From positions 698,647 to 762,646 of the forward strand of contig NZ_JADNRN010000002.1 in NCBI RefSeq assembly GCF_015595035.1: 64,000 bases of DNA, written 5' to 3'. This document shows, one piece after another, positions 10,135 to 20,498 of this stretch (within the stretch, counting starts at the first letter, position 1; every line of letters begins with the position of its first letter). Below the pieces are notes generated by a model that saw nothing but the letters and a program-made list of their open reading frames with translations, did not search any database and had not been told where the DNA came from. The position numbers and the translations under genes are program-made. This DNA comes from Marinibium conchae (lineage in GTDB: Bacteria; Pseudomonadota; Gammaproteobacteria; Enterobacterales; Alteromonadaceae).

Positions 10135-10661
10135 TGACATCCCTCGCTCTTAGCCTACTCATATCACTCAGCTTGAGTGGCGATAAAACAAGCATCGAAT
10201 CCACGGGAAAAGCGCAAGTCAGCGAGCAGGTGCTTCGCTTGTCTGAGCCTCTCGTGCAAGACGAAAAAACGGAAACCTTTGGTGCAGTGATGAGTAACTC
10301 TTCACCAAAACTGCAGTTAAAAACCCTAGCGTCGAACCCGCAAAATTATCTTAAGTCTGCTTTTCAAGTAGATACCAAAATAGCAAAAGTGTGCCAAAAG
10401 AAAGGCTGCTTCTTCATTGCTCAAGACGGCGATACTGTCATGCGAGTGTCTTTCAAAGACTATGCTTTTTTTATACCGACAGATACTGCTGGCCGAATTG
10501 TTAGGCTGGAAGGTGAGCTAGTAGAGAAGGAGTTATCACAAGAGCAAGCTGCGCACTATCGCTCAGATTTAGGCAGCGATTCGGCTTTGTCCGCATCAAT
10601 ACAAGCGGGCAAGGTTTACGAAATAGTAGCAAGCTCGGTCAGAATCCCAAAAGCTTTATAA
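10131..10661 (+). CDS. DUF4920 domain protein, exported
   Basis: A 176-residue protein with a short hydrophobic N-terminus that may be a signal peptide. The core (about 50-170) matches DUF4920: FGAVMS, then a KVCQKKGCFFIAQDGD segment with a Cys pair, MRVSFKDYAFFIP, and a GELVEKELS strand. The two cysteines and nearby acidic residues could bind metal or form a disulfide, but no function is established for the family. The ATG overlaps the preceding stop (ATGA), so it is the third gene of the M16 operon. Confidence 0.72.
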   Translation: MMTSLALSLLISLSLSGDKTSIESTGKAQVSEQVLRLSEPLVQDEKTETFGAVMSNSSPKLQLKTLASNPQNYLKSAFQVDTKIAKVCQKKGCFFIAQDGDTVMRVSFKDYAFFIPTDTAGRIVRLEGELVEKELSQEQAAHYRSDLGSDSALSASIQAGKVYEIVASSVRIPKAL

Positions 10662-10673
10662 CTCACACTATCA

Positions 10674-10699
10674 GGGCACTTGCCACGAGGCTAGTGCCC
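10674..10699. terminator. Hairpin between convergent genes
   Basis: GGGCACT (10674-10680) pairs with AGTGCCC (10693-10699); the right arm covers the stop codon of the TonB receptor. There is no T-tract on either strand, so termination is inferred from the position between convergent operons. Confidence 0.35.
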
Positions 10700-12757
10700 A
10701 AAGTTGACTCTGATACCACCGTTAACAACAAAACCATCGTTGCGAGACCATATATCAGTTGTCCATTGTCCATCAGCTGCGCGATTAGGCAGTACAAGCG
10801 AGTCTTCCTTCGTTTGCCTGATATTCAATAGATTCTCAAAATTAATAAAGTAACTCACTCTGCCCTTCGTGATTTCGCCTAATAGGCCAAGGTGCCAATA
10901 CGATTTGCTTTCGTCTCGGAATGGGTTGTTGTCTAGCCTTTGTTTGCCAGTATAGTAAGCTTCAAAACCGAGACGGAACTTGCCGTGCTCTTCCCACATA
11001 GCAACAAATCCAGCCGAGTGCTCAGGAGTGAGCGCGATCCGTTGCCTTGTACCTTGGTTACTGCCTGTAGGAGCTATTGATTCTGTAGCGTCGAGGTATA
11101 AATAACTAGCGGTAAGTTTTAGTGCCTCGTACTTGTAGCGAAGAAGAAGTTCAGAGCCATATATACGTGACTCTCCCGGGTTATTGACTAAGCGTACTCG
11201 ATCAAAAGTGTCATTATTCTGGGTAGACAACGGGAGCAATTCGGTAACCCCATCTACTGAAGAGCTAAACAGCGTAACACTACTTTCAAAACTATTGTGC
11301 GCATAGGCAATATCTACTGATGCTGTTGTGGCTTTCTCCTCTCGAATGTCGTTAAGGGAGTCTAAACGTGATAAGCCGGCCGCTTCTATTGCCTCAACAA
11401 ACGGGGTGGGCGCAAAGAAACCTCGCCCATAGGATGCCCGGATATTAAAATTTGATGGTCGATAAAGCACAGATACCCTTGGGCTCAATTGGCTTCCATA
11501 TTCGCTATGTTCATCAAGTCTTGCGCTAATTGAGCCCGATATAATGTCGCTAAATTCATGCTCAAGCTCGCCAAATATTCCGGGTGTATCAAAGCGGTAA
11601 TTAAACTGAGAAAACTGCTCAGAGTCGAAGCGTTCAGATTGAAATGCGATTCCAGCTACCCAGCGTGTGCGGTCGCTATAACCCGACAAGTTGCTTTCAA
11701 TCAAATAGCTTTCATGACGATCATCTTCAAATATATTTCCAAATTCTTTGTTGTGCTTTTGAAGCATGAGCGAAGCGCGAGAATGCCAATTCACGCTATC
11801 GTATAGTGAGCCCTCAGCGATAACACCAGCGTCAACACGTTCGCTATCTTGATGCTGTACAAATCCCCCGAAGTCAGGGCTGCCAACCGAACCAACCGTG
11901 GTACCTGCTAGCGTGCCACCTCGCCTCGACTCTTGCATCACCCCTGCGGTGAAATAAACAGAGCTACCGTTATCGGTTTCAATAAATAGTCTGGGTCGGG
12001 CAGTTACTCTTTCGTAACCAGCAAGGTCAATCCATCCGTCTTTATCAAGATCGACAGAGGCTTGGTGATGCAAACCGGCCGTAATTGATGCACCTATACC
12101 CTTATCAATTTGAGTCGCGGCATAAGCGGTGAGGTCTTGACCATCGCGAGATGTTAGATTAACCAGCAGTTCAGCTTCATTGTCGCCTGTGGGTCTACGA
12201 GATATCAGGTTGATCACGCCTCCCATCGCCGAGCCGCCATATAACGAGGAGGCTGAGCCTTTAATGATTTCAACGCTGGCCAAATCAGTGGGAGGAATCT
12301 GAAGTAAGCCAATCGAAGCTGATTGACCGCCATATAGAGGTAAGCCATCACTCAACAGTTGTGTGTAGCGACCATATAAACCTTGAAGCCTAATATTTGC
12401 ACTTCCCAAGGCAGGCGAGGTTGTTTGCACTCTAACACCACCTGTTTCTGCTACTAGCATAGAAATATTACCGGGTCGCATCATGGCTTTTTCTTGGATT
12501 TCCTCCCCCACAATCACTTGCACTCGTACAGGCTCGTCACTCAATGCAACACCGGTTCTGGTTGCTCGCACTATGATGGATTCCAAAGTGTGTTTATGCT
12601 CGTGTTCATGTTCATGTTCATGCTCATGTTGCTCAGCGTCATGAGTATCGACATCGTTTACTTGTTGTAGAGCCCTGGCATAAGGAGAAAACACCATAGC
12701 TAGCGCGACGGCGCTAGCACATAAGGAGTGAGAAAAGGTTTTAGGCAGAGTGTACAA
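10691..12757 (-). CDS. TonB-dependent receptor with His/Glu-rich N-terminus
   Basis: An outer-membrane receptor of about 688 residues with a signal peptide ending near YARA. The plug domain follows (VIVGEEIQEKAMMRPGNISMLVAETGGVRVQ, later GSASSLYGGSAMGGVINLISR), then a 22-strand-type beta barrel ending in an aromatic/His C-terminus. Between signal peptide and plug is an alternating His-Glu tract of some 15 residues, encoded by imperfect hexamer repeats at about 12595-12640. Such tracts in receptors such as ZnuD bind metals, so a metal or metallophore substrate is plausible but unproven. The longest frame starts at a TTG at 12769; a second TTG at 12757 has GAGGA at ideal spacing and is preferred. 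Confidence 0.85.
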   Translation of the reverse strand: MYTLPKTFSHSLCASAVALAMVFSPYARALQQVNDVDTHDAEQHEHEHEHEHEHKHTLESIIVRATRTGVALSDEPVRVQVIVGEEIQEKAMMRPGNISMLVAETGGVRVQTTSPALGSANIRLQGLYGRYTQLLSDGLPLYGGQSASIGLLQIPPTDLASVEIIKGSASSLYGGSAMGGVINLISRRPTGDNEAELLVNLTSRDGQDLTAYAATQIDKGIGASITAGLHHQASVDLDKDGWIDLAGYERVTARPRLFIETDNGSSVYFTAGVMQESRRGGTLAGTTVGSVGSPDFGGFVQHQDSERVDAGVIAEGSLYDSVNWHSRASLMLQKHNKEFGNIFEDDRHESYLIESNLSGYSDRTRWVAGIAFQSERFDSEQFSQFNYRFDTPGIFGELEHEFSDIISGSISARLDEHSEYGSQLSPRVSVLYRPSNFNIRASYGRGFFAPTPFVEAIEAAGLSRLDSLNDIREEKATTASVDIAYAHNSFESSVTLFSSSVDGVTELLPLSTQNNDTFDRVRLVNNPGESRIYGSELLLRYKYEALKLTASYLYLDATESIAPTGSNQGTRQRIALTPEHSAGFVAMWEEHGKFRLGFEAYYTGKQRLDNNPFRDESKSYWHLGLLGEITKGRVSYFINFENLLNIRQTKEDSLVLPNRAADGQWTTDIWSRNDGFVVNGGIRVNFGH

Positions 12758-12810
12758 ATCTATCCTCAATATTAGTCAGAAATAGCGACGATGGTGCTTA
12801 TAGTCGAATG

Positions 12811-13935
12811 TTAGGATTTTAGTTTATTTATTGCTTCAACTAAATACTCTCTCGAGCAACCAAAATTGATTCTGAAAAAAGACTTGGCACCAAAATCACG
12901 ACCGGGTGAAGGTCCAATGCCTTTGCTCTCTGCCCACTTTTGGGTGTCGTCAACATGTAAGCCAGAAGCGTCAACCCACAATAAAAATGTTGCTTCAGGG
13001 CGGTTAGCTTTAAGCCCTTCGATTTTGTTAATTTCTGCTACTAAATAGTCGCGATTATCTTTTAGGTAGGCGAGCTCAGCTTGATGCCAATCATCACAGT
13101 GTCTAAATGCCGCATTAGTGGCTTCTAAACCGGTTACCGTCACCCAAGGAACAATGCCGCGCGATGCTTTGTTGAAACTCGCTCGCAGTTTGCTGTTTGG
13201 AATAATAGCAAATGAGGTTCCTAAGCCGGCGACATTAAAGGTTTTACTCGCAGCCATAAGGGTAATCGAGTTTTCTTCTAGCTCAGCATGAGCACTTGCC
13301 GGGAGGTGTTTAACATCATCGAGAATTAAGTCACAGTGAATTTCGTCGGAGCACAAGCGCACGTTATGACGCTTACAAATGTCTGCAACACGGTCGAGCT
13401 CGGCCTGTGTGAGTACTGAACCTACAGGGTTCATTGGGTTGCACATAATGAACAGGCTAGCCTTTGGGTCCGCTGCTGCTAGTTCTAAGGCCTCAAAGTC
13501 TAAGGTCCACCTTCCATTTATTTCAATCGTATCGACTGTTGCTCGCTGCATTCCATTGATGGCAGGAGCAGCAAGCAAAGGAGGATAATTAGGGCTCTGC
13601 ACAATCACTGTATCACCCGGGTTGCAGTTGGCTTTAATGGCTACATTGAAAGCTGGCACAACTCCGGGCGTCCATACAATCCAGTCAGCTTGTATCGACC
13701 ATGAGTATTGTCGTTTACACCAATCAACAATAGCATCGAGTGCTTCGCTGTGATGGGCTGGAAGGGTATAACCAAACAAACCGTCGTCAACACGCGCATG
13801 TAAGGCTTCAAGAATAGGAGAGGCACAACGAAACTCAGTGTCGGCAATCCACATAGGCAAAATGTCAGTGCCTTTGTATTTTTCCCATTTGTAAGCTTTT
13901 GAAGATGAGCGGTCGGGCTTGCTACTGAAGTTCAT
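12811..13935 (-). CDS. patB: PatB/MalY-type PLP-dependent C-S lyase
   Basis: A 374-residue fold-type I PLP enzyme. The Schiff-base lysine lies in AASKTFNVAGLG (about Lys231), the pyridine-nitrogen Asp in CSDEIHCDL (about Asp197), and CNPMNPVG is the usual aminotransferase-fold loop. The N-terminus PMWIADTEF and GYTLPAHH are typical of the PatB/MalY branch, which cleaves cystathionine and related S-conjugates to pyruvate, ammonia and a thiol. Start: the frame can begin at a GTG (13947), but the ATG at 13935 fits the family N-terminus (MNFSSKPDR) better. It is same-strand with the TonB receptor 53 bp downstream; co-transcription is possible. Confidence 0.82.
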   Translation of the reverse strand: MNFSSKPDRSSSKAYKWEKYKGTDILPMWIADTEFRCASPILEALHARVDDGLFGYTLPAHHSEALDAIVDWCKRQYSWSIQADWIVWTPGVVPAFNVAIKANCNPGDTVIVQSPNYPPLLAAPAINGMQRATVDTIEINGRWTLDFEALELAAADPKASLFIMCNPMNPVGSVLTQAELDRVADICKRHNVRLCSDEIHCDLILDDVKHLPASAHAELEENSITLMAASKTFNVAGLGTSFAIIPNSKLRASFNKASRGIVPWVTVTGLEATNAAFRHCDDWHQAELAYLKDNRDYLVAEINKIEGLKANRPEATFLLWVDASGLHVDDTQKWAESKGIGPSPGRDFGAKSFFRINFGCSREYLVEAINKLKS

Positions 13936-14043
13936 GTTTATTCTCACTATATTGATGTGCAGTGAGTGTAGAGTATGTACTTAATTTTCTAAAGAACAAG
14001 TGGCTATAAATCATATGTAATTGTCTTTTATAGCCCCGCGTTT

Positions 14044-17000
14044 TTAGTTCTGTCCCTTCATTTCTGCATGGGCAAGCTCGGTTTCCAAACGCTTGCTTTC
14101 ATCAGCACGAGGCTTCGAGAAGCGAGCGATAAGTTTATAGAGCACCGGCGTTAAGAATAGTGTAAATACAACGGCAATGCCCAAGCCGCCAAACACTACC
14201 CAACCAATAGAATTTCTTGCTTCTGCGCCAGCTCCGGTTGATAGAATGAGCGGTAAGCCCCCCAGTATAGTCGACATGAGCGTCATCATAATCGGACGCA
14301 AGCGAACAGCCGCAGCTTCAACGATGGCATCGTTAACTTGTAAACCTCTGTCGCGCAGTTGATCAGCAAACTCTACAAGTAAAATCGCATTTTTTGCTAG
14401 CAGACCTATCAACATAACTAAACCGATTTGTGAGTAGATATTGATGGAGGTGCCAGTTAAATATAGCGCAAATATTGCAGCCGCTATTCCAAAGGGAACG
14501 GTAATCATAACGATAATCGCACTGTTGATACTTTCAAACTGCGCTGCCAATACTAATAACACAATAATGAAGGCAAACAGATAAGTCATCGCAACTTGGT
14601 TTGATGTTTCCTCAAAGGTTAGGGCTTCTCCTTGAAACACAAGACCAATGCCATCAGGTAGGCTTTCGTTGGCAAGAGCGCGGATCTGATTAACAGCATC
14701 GGCCATCGTAATACTATCAGGCAGTTCTAGTTCAATTTCTATTGCCCTTCGCTGAGCATGCCTTTCGAGTTCTGCTGCAACGCCTTCTTCGCTTATAAAG
14801 GCAAGACTGGATAAAGGAACAAGATTTCCGTTGCTAGACTTCACGAATAAGTTAGTGAGATCCGAAGGTGCCGTATTGGTGCGATTACTACTTTGTAGAA
14901 TAAGAGGCACAGCTTGATCGCCAATGTTTAGGTCAGCAATATCTTCTCCATTTATCGCGACGCGAAGTGTGGTTGAAATATCTGTAAATGGTACACTCAA
15001 CTCTTCTGCTCTGCGTCTATCTATATTAACGCGTAGTTGAGGTTGAGTTGGCTGGTAGCTAATATCGGGTCGGCCTAATTCTGGTAGACGCTCCTCAAGG
15101 ACTTGAGCAAACGCAAGAGCAGATTCATATATTCTCTCGTATGTGTCGCCAGTAAGTGCTAACTCAAGCCCACCACCTTGGCCTCGTAAATTTAAACTGT
15201 TGGAGCCGAATGCATTGGCCGGTGCCCCAGGAATGCCGCGTAATTTAGGACGCATTTCGTCAATGATTTCTTGTTGAGACTTGTCTCTATCTTCCCAATG
15301 CTCAAGTGGCACGGTTATAAATACTACATTAGGATCCCAGCGCCCAACCACGGTATAGATAGAATCGACGTTTGCATCTTCCACATAGGGCAATAGGATT
15401 TGTTCGATTTTTTCGGCTTGGCGATTCATATAGTTTAAGCCTACGCCATCAGGTCCGCGAGCAAATACGCGAATTGACCCTCTGTCTTCGGAAGGAAGCA
15501 ACTGGTTTTCAACTTTGTCATACAAGTAAAACGCGCCACCGGCAGCAGCTAATGAGATAAAAACGGTTAACCATGAGAATTGTAGCGTGCGCTTGAGTAT
15601 GGTCATGTAGCCTTGCAGCACTTTGGTTCCGAATGCACCTAATGTTTTAGCAAAAAAACCGCTTTGTTTGGCTTTAATCGGTAACTTTGCCGTTAGTGCT
15701 GGTACTAAGCTCAGTGCTACAAATGACGATATAATAACGGCACCTGCCAGAACCCCTCCAAACTCTCGGAATAAGCGGCCAGCCGTTGACGGCAAAAATG
15801 CAATCGGAATGAATACAGCCGCTAATACCGCAGTGGTAGCAACAACAGCGAAAAACACTTCACGGGTGCCTAATACTGCAGCGGCTCGTGCACCTAAGCC
15901 TTGAGCACGGCGACGTTGTATATTTTCTGACACCACAATCGCGTCATCAACGATCAGGCCGGTACCTAACACAAGTGCTAGTAGGGTAAGGATGTTGATA
16001 GAAAAACCAAGCGTCCACATAATAACCAATGCGCCAATCAACGACACGGGAATTGATAATGCAGGCACTAAGGTGGCGCGAAAGGTGCCAAGGAAGAGCC
16101 ACAAGGTGGCAATAACCAATAGTATTGTTAGTGTAAGCGATAACATTACTTCGTCAACTGAGCTTCGTATGAACTCAGCATCATCGGATGTTACTACGAT
16201 GTTCATATCCGCAAAACGCTTGTCGAGGTCAGCAACCATGGCCAGAACTTCATCTGAAATCTCGATAGTATTTGAGCGTGCTTGGCGAATAATACCAAGG
16301 CCAACAACTGGGTTACCGTCGAGGCGAACAATACTGCCAGCATCGGCTGGACCAAAATACACACTTGCGATATCGCTAATGCGAGTATCACCATCTACGA
16401 CAATCTGCTCAATATCTTGAGTACTGATGGACGTTGCATCAGCGCGAACGATTAATTCTTGGTCTTGGGACTTAACACTCCCAGCAGGCACATCAAATGG
16501 GGCAAGTCGCAATGCGGCGGCTACGTCGGTCATCGACAAGTTGAAGCTAGTCAAGCGAAGCGGATCAACGGATACACGCATCACCCGCTGACGCTCACCA
16601 TTTAACGAAACATCGGCAACGCCGGGAATACTGAGAAACAGCGGGGCTAGGTCAACTTCAACCCGTTCTGTTAAGGTCTCCATATCGAGGGTATTGCTGC
16701 TTATCGCTAGACTGACTACCGCCTGAGCGTCATTGTCGGCTTTAATAATTGATAAATTTTCGACTTCTGCTGGCAGACTTCGTTGCACTCGACTAACGGC
16801 TTCTCGCGTTTCGTTTGCTGCATCTTCAAGGTTGATACCCGGGCGAAATTCAACCCTGACGCGCGACGAACCTTCTTCGCTCGAAGCACGAATCGACTTC
16901 ACGCCACTAACACGCGCAACCGCGCCTTCTAATCGACTGGTGACTTCACTATCGACTGTTTCAGGTGAGCCTCCAGGGAAAACAGCTCTTACTGATACTA

Positions 17001-17163
17001 TCGGCCTATCTACGTCCGGAAGCTCGCGGATTTCTAAATCAGCAATAGCCGCAAAACCTGCCAAAATAATAAGCAGGTTAAGCACCATGACCAGAACGGG
17101 TCGTCTGATTGATAAGGAGGGTAAATCGTTAATTTGCATTGAGGCTTTGTTTGTATCAGACAT
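14044..17163 (-). CDS. RND efflux pump inner-membrane permease (HAE1 type)
   Basis: A 1039-residue RND transporter with the classical layout of TM1, a large periplasmic loop, TM2-7, a second loop and TM8-12. The proton-relay Asp pair of TM4 is present in LGTGLIVDDAIVVSEN (Asp406/Asp407, compare AcrB 407/408), and the TM10 lysine occurs in GLLAKNAILLVEFA. It exports drugs or other amphiphiles using the proton gradient as a trimer. The start overlaps the adaptor gene upstream by 8 bp. No outer-membrane TolC-like gene is adjacent, so the pump presumably borrows a channel encoded elsewhere. Confidence 0.93.
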   Translation of the reverse strand: MSDTNKASMQINDLPSLSIRRPVLVMVLNLLIILAGFAAIADLEIRELPDVDRPIVSVRAVFPGGSPETVDSEVTSRLEGAVARVSGVKSIRASSEEGSSRVRVEFRPGINLEDAANETREAVSRVQRSLPAEVENLSIIKADNDAQAVVSLAISSNTLDMETLTERVEVDLAPLFLSIPGVADVSLNGERQRVMRVSVDPLRLTSFNLSMTDVAAALRLAPFDVPAGSVKSQDQELIVRADATSISTQDIEQIVVDGDTRISDIASVYFGPADAGSIVRLDGNPVVGLGIIRQARSNTIEISDEVLAMVADLDKRFADMNIVVTSDDAEFIRSSVDEVMLSLTLTILLVIATLWLFLGTFRATLVPALSIPVSLIGALVIMWTLGFSINILTLLALVLGTGLIVDDAIVVSENIQRRRAQGLGARAAAVLGTREVFFAVVATTAVLAAVFIPIAFLPSTAGRLFREFGGVLAGAVIISSFVALSLVPALTAKLPIKAKQSGFFAKTLGAFGTKVLQGYMTILKRTLQFSWLTVFISLAAAGGAFYLYDKVENQLLPSEDRGSIRVFARGPDGVGLNYMNRQAEKIEQILLPYVEDANVDSIYTVVGRWDPNVVFITVPLEHWEDRDKSQQEIIDEMRPKLRGIPGAPANAFGSNSLNLRGQGGGLELALTGDTYERIYESALAFAQVLEERLPELGRPDISYQPTQPQLRVNIDRRRAEELSVPFTDISTTLRVAINGEDIADLNIGDQAVPLILQSSNRTNTAPSDLTNLFVKSSNGNLVPLSSLAFISEEGVAAELERHAQRRAIEIELELPDSITMADAVNQIRALANESLPDGIGLVFQGEALTFEETSNQVAMTYLFAFIIVLLVLAAQFESINSAIIVMITVPFGIAAAIFALYLTGTSINIYSQIGLVMLIGLLAKNAILLVEFADQLRDRGLQVNDAIVEAAAVRLRPIMMTLMSTILGGLPLILSTGAGAEARNSIGWVVFGGLGIAVVFTLFLTPVLYKLIARFSKPRADESKRLETELAHAEMKGQN

Positions 17164-18214
17164 TAGACTGTACTCGCGCTACTTCCAGCTCCTGTCCATT
17201 GCGCAGGCGCTGAACGCCTTCGACAACCAAGGGAGCATCTGGATTGAAATCACCATCGACCAATATAGTGCCCAGTAAACGTTGCTGGATTTTTACATCA
17301 ACACGCACTGCTTTTTCGTCAACCATTTGCCAAACATAAGCGCCGGTTGCGCTCCACAGCAGTGCAGCCTCGGGTACGGCAACATATTGTTGTCCGTCGA
17401 CCGTCAACTTCACTCTAAAACTCATGCCTGGTCTAAACTGGTCATCTTTATTATCTAGCAAGGCACGCACACGAATACTGCGATTTTGCTCATTGATGCG
17501 AGAATCTATCTGGGCAATCTTGGCATTAATGTCTACATCTCTACTTTGCCAAGGCGTGAGTGTAACTTTAGCATCATTACTCAATACACTAACCGCGAGC
17601 TCTGGCGCGGTGAAATTCACATATAGCTCGGCACGATCATCTATTGTCGTAATCAAAGTTTGAGGACTGATTCGATCACCCACTTCAATATCGGTAAAAC
17701 CAACGATACCCGAAAAAGGAGCTTTTAATAGGCGTTCATTCAGTGCAACTTCAGCCTCTCTAACAGCCACTTTAGCCAGTGCTAGCGTAGTTTGGGCAAC
17801 ATCAACTTGGCTTTGAGCGGCAGCGCCTTTCTGTTTGCTTTCCAACAGGCGGTTGTACTCTCTAGTGGCATCTTTCAAACTTATTTGCGCTCTTTCCAGT
17901 GCTACTTGTTCGCGTTCGTTGTAAAGCGTGATTAATATCCTATCCTTTTCAACAAGCTGACCCGGTTGAAAGTTAACCGATGTAACTCTTTCACTTACCG
18001 CAGCAAATAAGTTAACCGACTTTCTTGCTTCAGCGGTGCCTACCGCCTCAAGGTTTGATTGTTGTGTTTGGTAAGCCAAAGGGGCTACTATAACCTGAGT
18101 TTTCGAGTCGCCACGACCACCCCTCGACTGCGCGTCGCTAACACTTGGTATTGTCACGCTTGTGGTGAGGGCGATGAAGGCGAAAATGCGTAAATAGTGG
18201 TATAGCTTGATCAT
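17156..18214 (-). CDS. RND efflux periplasmic adaptor (membrane fusion protein)
   Basis: A 352-residue MFP/HlyD-family adaptor. A signal peptide (about 1-29) is followed by a split lipoyl/biotinyl domain (SVNLFAAVSERVTSVNFQPGQLVEKDRILITL and RLLKAPFSGIVGFTDIEVGDRIS), a coiled-coil hairpin (about 95-150, EREQVALERAQISLKDATREY), and a beta barrel. It links the RND permease to an outer-membrane channel. First gene of the two-gene operon; the terminator at 18332-18362 separates it from typA, so it needs its own promoter in 18215-18330. Confidence 0.92.
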   Translation of the reverse strand: MIKLYHYLRIFAFIALTTSVTIPSVSDAQSRGGRGDSKTQVIVAPLAYQTQQSNLEAVGTAEARKSVNLFAAVSERVTSVNFQPGQLVEKDRILITLYNEREQVALERAQISLKDATREYNRLLESKQKGAAAQSQVDVAQTTLALAKVAVREAEVALNERLLKAPFSGIVGFTDIEVGDRISPQTLITTIDDRAELYVNFTAPELAVSVLSNDAKVTLTPWQSRDVDINAKIAQIDSRINEQNRSIRVRALLDNKDDQFRPGMSFRVKLTVDGQQYVAVPEAALLWSATGAYVWQMVDEKAVRVDVKIQQRLLGTILVDGDFNPDAPLVVEGVQRLRNGQELEVARVQSNV

Positions 18215-18331
18215 AAAACTCGGATAAGGTTGATTATGTAGGCCAGAATACGCTGGCTACGGTTGCCTAGATCAAATCTTTACACTACTTTGCAAGCCTT
18301 AAGACATTGCGCTGAATGGATTAGCAATAAA

Positions 18332-18362
18332 AAAGCCCAAAGCTTATTAAGCTTTGGGCTTT
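18332..18362 (-). terminator. Rho-independent terminator of typA
   Basis: A perfect 14-bp stem AAAGCCCAAAGCTT (18332-18345) / AAGCTTTGGGCTTT (18349-18362) with a 3-nt loop, followed on the minus strand by a U-run. It lies 35 bp after the typA stop codon. Confidence 0.92.
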
Positions 18363-18396
18363 CGTCATTCTATAAGCGCTGTTAGCGTTTTATAAT

Positions 18397-20226
18397 TTAG
18401 TCTTTCTTAGGACGACTCGCGCGTTTACGCTCATTCTCAGTTAAGAGCTTTTTACGAATACGAATTGACTCAGGTGTTACTTCAACTAGCTCGTCATCAT
18501 CGATGAATTCTAGCGCCTGTTCCAAGGTGTAAACGATAGGCGGTACGAGTGTTTGCGCTTCATCAGTACCAGAAGCACGAACGTTGGTAAGTTGCTTTCC
18601 TTTAAGGGCATTTACGGTAAGGTCATTGTCACGACTGTGAATACCAATAACCATGCCTTCGTATACTTCAACACCATGACCAATGAACATACGACCACGT
18701 TCTTGAAGATTGAATATAGCGTTAGTTAAGGCTTTACCGGTAGCGTTAGCAATAAGAACACCGTTCTTACGCTGACCAATATTACCGCCTTTATGAGGGC
18801 CGTAATGGTCGAATGTGTGATAAAGCAAACCAGAACCAGAAGTCATTGTCATGAAGTCTGTTTGGAAACCAATTAGACCTCTACTTGGAATTTCAAAGTC
18901 AATGCGCACGCGACCTTTGCCATCTGGAGACATATCGGTCATTTCTGCTTTACGCAAACCAAGCTGTTCCATCATAGCGCCTTGATGTTGTTCTTCAACA
19001 TCAACTGTTAATGTTTCGTACGGTTCCATTAATTGACCGTTTTCTTCTTTGAGTATTACCTCGGGGCGTGACACAGCTAATTCGTAGCCTTCACGACGCA
19101 TATTTTCAATTAAAATACCCAAGTGAAGTTCACCACGACCTGATACACGGAATTTGTCGGGATCTGCTGTTTCTTCAACACGCAATGCAACGTTGTGTAC
19201 TAATTCAGTTTGTAAACGCTCAAGAATATTACGAGAGGTAACATACTTACCTTCTTTACCAGCGAAAGGTGAGGTGTTTACTTGGAAGGTCATTGTTACC
19301 GTAGGTTCATCTACTGACAAAGGTGGCAATGCTTCAACTTCGTTGATATCACAAATAGTGTCTGAGATTTTCAGTTCACCTAGACCGGTGATTGCAATGA
19401 TGTCACCCGCAGCCGCCGACTCAACATCGTGACGGTCGAGACCTAAGTAGCCAAGTACTTTACCTACCTTACCATTACGTTGCTTACCGTCTGCTGTTAC
19501 GATGGTTACCTGCTGATTAATTTTCACAGTACCACGGGTAATTCGACCAACACCGATAACACCCACATAAGAGTTGTAATCAAGCTGCGATATTTGCATT
19601 TGGAATCCGCCTTCCGGATCAGCATTTGGCGCTTCTACTTGATCAACAATAGCTTGGAAAAGCGGCGTCATATCTTCGCTCTTCTCATCAGCATCCATCG
19701 ATGCCCAGCCATTAAGTGCTGATGCATATACAACGTTAAAGTCTAACTGGTCGTCGGTTGCTCCAAGGTTATCGAAAAGGTCAAATACTTGGTCGATAAC
19801 CCAATCTGGACGAGCACCTGGCTTGTCAATTTTATTGATAACAACAATTGGCTTTAAACCTTGTGCAAATGCTTTTTGAGTCACAAAACGCGTTTGTGGC
19901 ATTGGGCCTTCTTGCGCATCTACTAAAAGAAGAACGGAATCTGCCATTGACATAACACGCTCAACTTCACCACCGAAATCGGCGTGCCCAGGGGTGTCAA
20001 CAATGTTAATGCGGTAATCGTTCCAGTTTATTGCTGTATTCTTTGCAAGAATGGTAATACCACGTTCTTTTTCAATATCATTCGAGTCCATTACTCGCTC
20101 TTCGGCTTCGCCGCGGCTTTCCAATGTGCCTGATTGTTGAAGAAGTTTATCAACTAGGGTTGTTTTACCGTGGTCGACGTGCGCTATGATTGCTATGTTG
20201 CGCAAATTTGCAATGGATGAAGACAT
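18397..20226 (-). CDS. typA: Ribosome-associated GTPase TypA/BipA
   Basis: A 609-residue translational GTPase. G1 is [10 protein letters not shown]2 lies in [11 protein letters not shown]3 is [15 protein letters not shown] and G4 is [11 protein letters not shown]-Tu domain II, the EF-G-like domains and the TypA-specific C-terminal domain with [11 protein letters not shown] and [13 protein letters not shown] follow. It binds the 70S ribosome and assists 50S assembly and stress or cold adaptation. Length matches the family. Monocistronic, ended by a strong terminator, with glnA about 4 kb away as in related genomes. Confidence 0.97.
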   Translation of the reverse strand: MSSSIANLRNIAIIAHVDHGKTTLVDKLLQQSGTLESRGEAEERVMDSNDIEKERGITILAKNTAINWNDYRINIVDTPGHADFGGEVERVMSMADSVLLLVDAQEGPMPQTRFVTQKAFAQGLKPIVVINKIDKPGARPDWVIDQVFDLFDNLGATDDQLDFNVVYASALNGWASMDADEKSEDMTPLFQAIVDQVEAPNADPEGGFQMQISQLDYNSYVGVIGVGRITRGTVKINQQVTIVTADGKQRNGKVGKVLGYLGLDRHDVESAAAGDIIAITGLGELKISDTICDINEVEALPPLSVDEPTVTMTFQVNTSPFAGKEGKYVTSRNILERLQTELVHNVALRVEETADPDKFRVSGRGELHLGILIENMRREGYELAVSRPEVILKEENGQLMEPYETLTVDVEEQHQGAMMEQLGLRKAEMTDMSPDGKGRVRIDFEIPSRGLIGFQTDFMTMTSGSGLLYHTFDHYGPHKGGNIGQRKNGVLIANATGKALTNAIFNLQERGRMFIGHGVEVYEGMVIGIHSRDNDLTVNALKGKQLTNVRASGTDEAQTLVPPIVYTLEQALEFIDDDELVEVTPESIRIRKKLLTENERKRASRPKKD

Positions 20227-20498
20227 GTTTTACTCTCAAAAAATATAATACGCAGGGAAAAATCACCCTAGGATTGTTGGGCGCGGATTGTACAGAGTTA
20301 TTGCGCAATTAGCGAATAAGTTTGCGGTGTTTGTGTGAAATTTTTCTGGTATGCCTTTGCTACGCCGCGAATTGCTAAGTTAAGTGTCGGTTGTTTAAGG
20401 ATTAATTGGATTAATTCCGCAAACTACTTATTTTGCTCCAATGTGCCTTGCTTATTACCTTGCTTAGTTATCGCCCACTAAGAAATGGAGATGTAAAA

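Noticed and set aside
15992-16420. Long plus-strand open frame inside the RND permease gene
   Set aside because: It is antisense to a strongly conserved permease sequence and has no ribosome site or recognisable protein features.
14044-18214. RND pair as a complete tripartite efflux operon
   Set aside because: No outer-membrane factor gene is adjacent; only permease and adaptor are supported.
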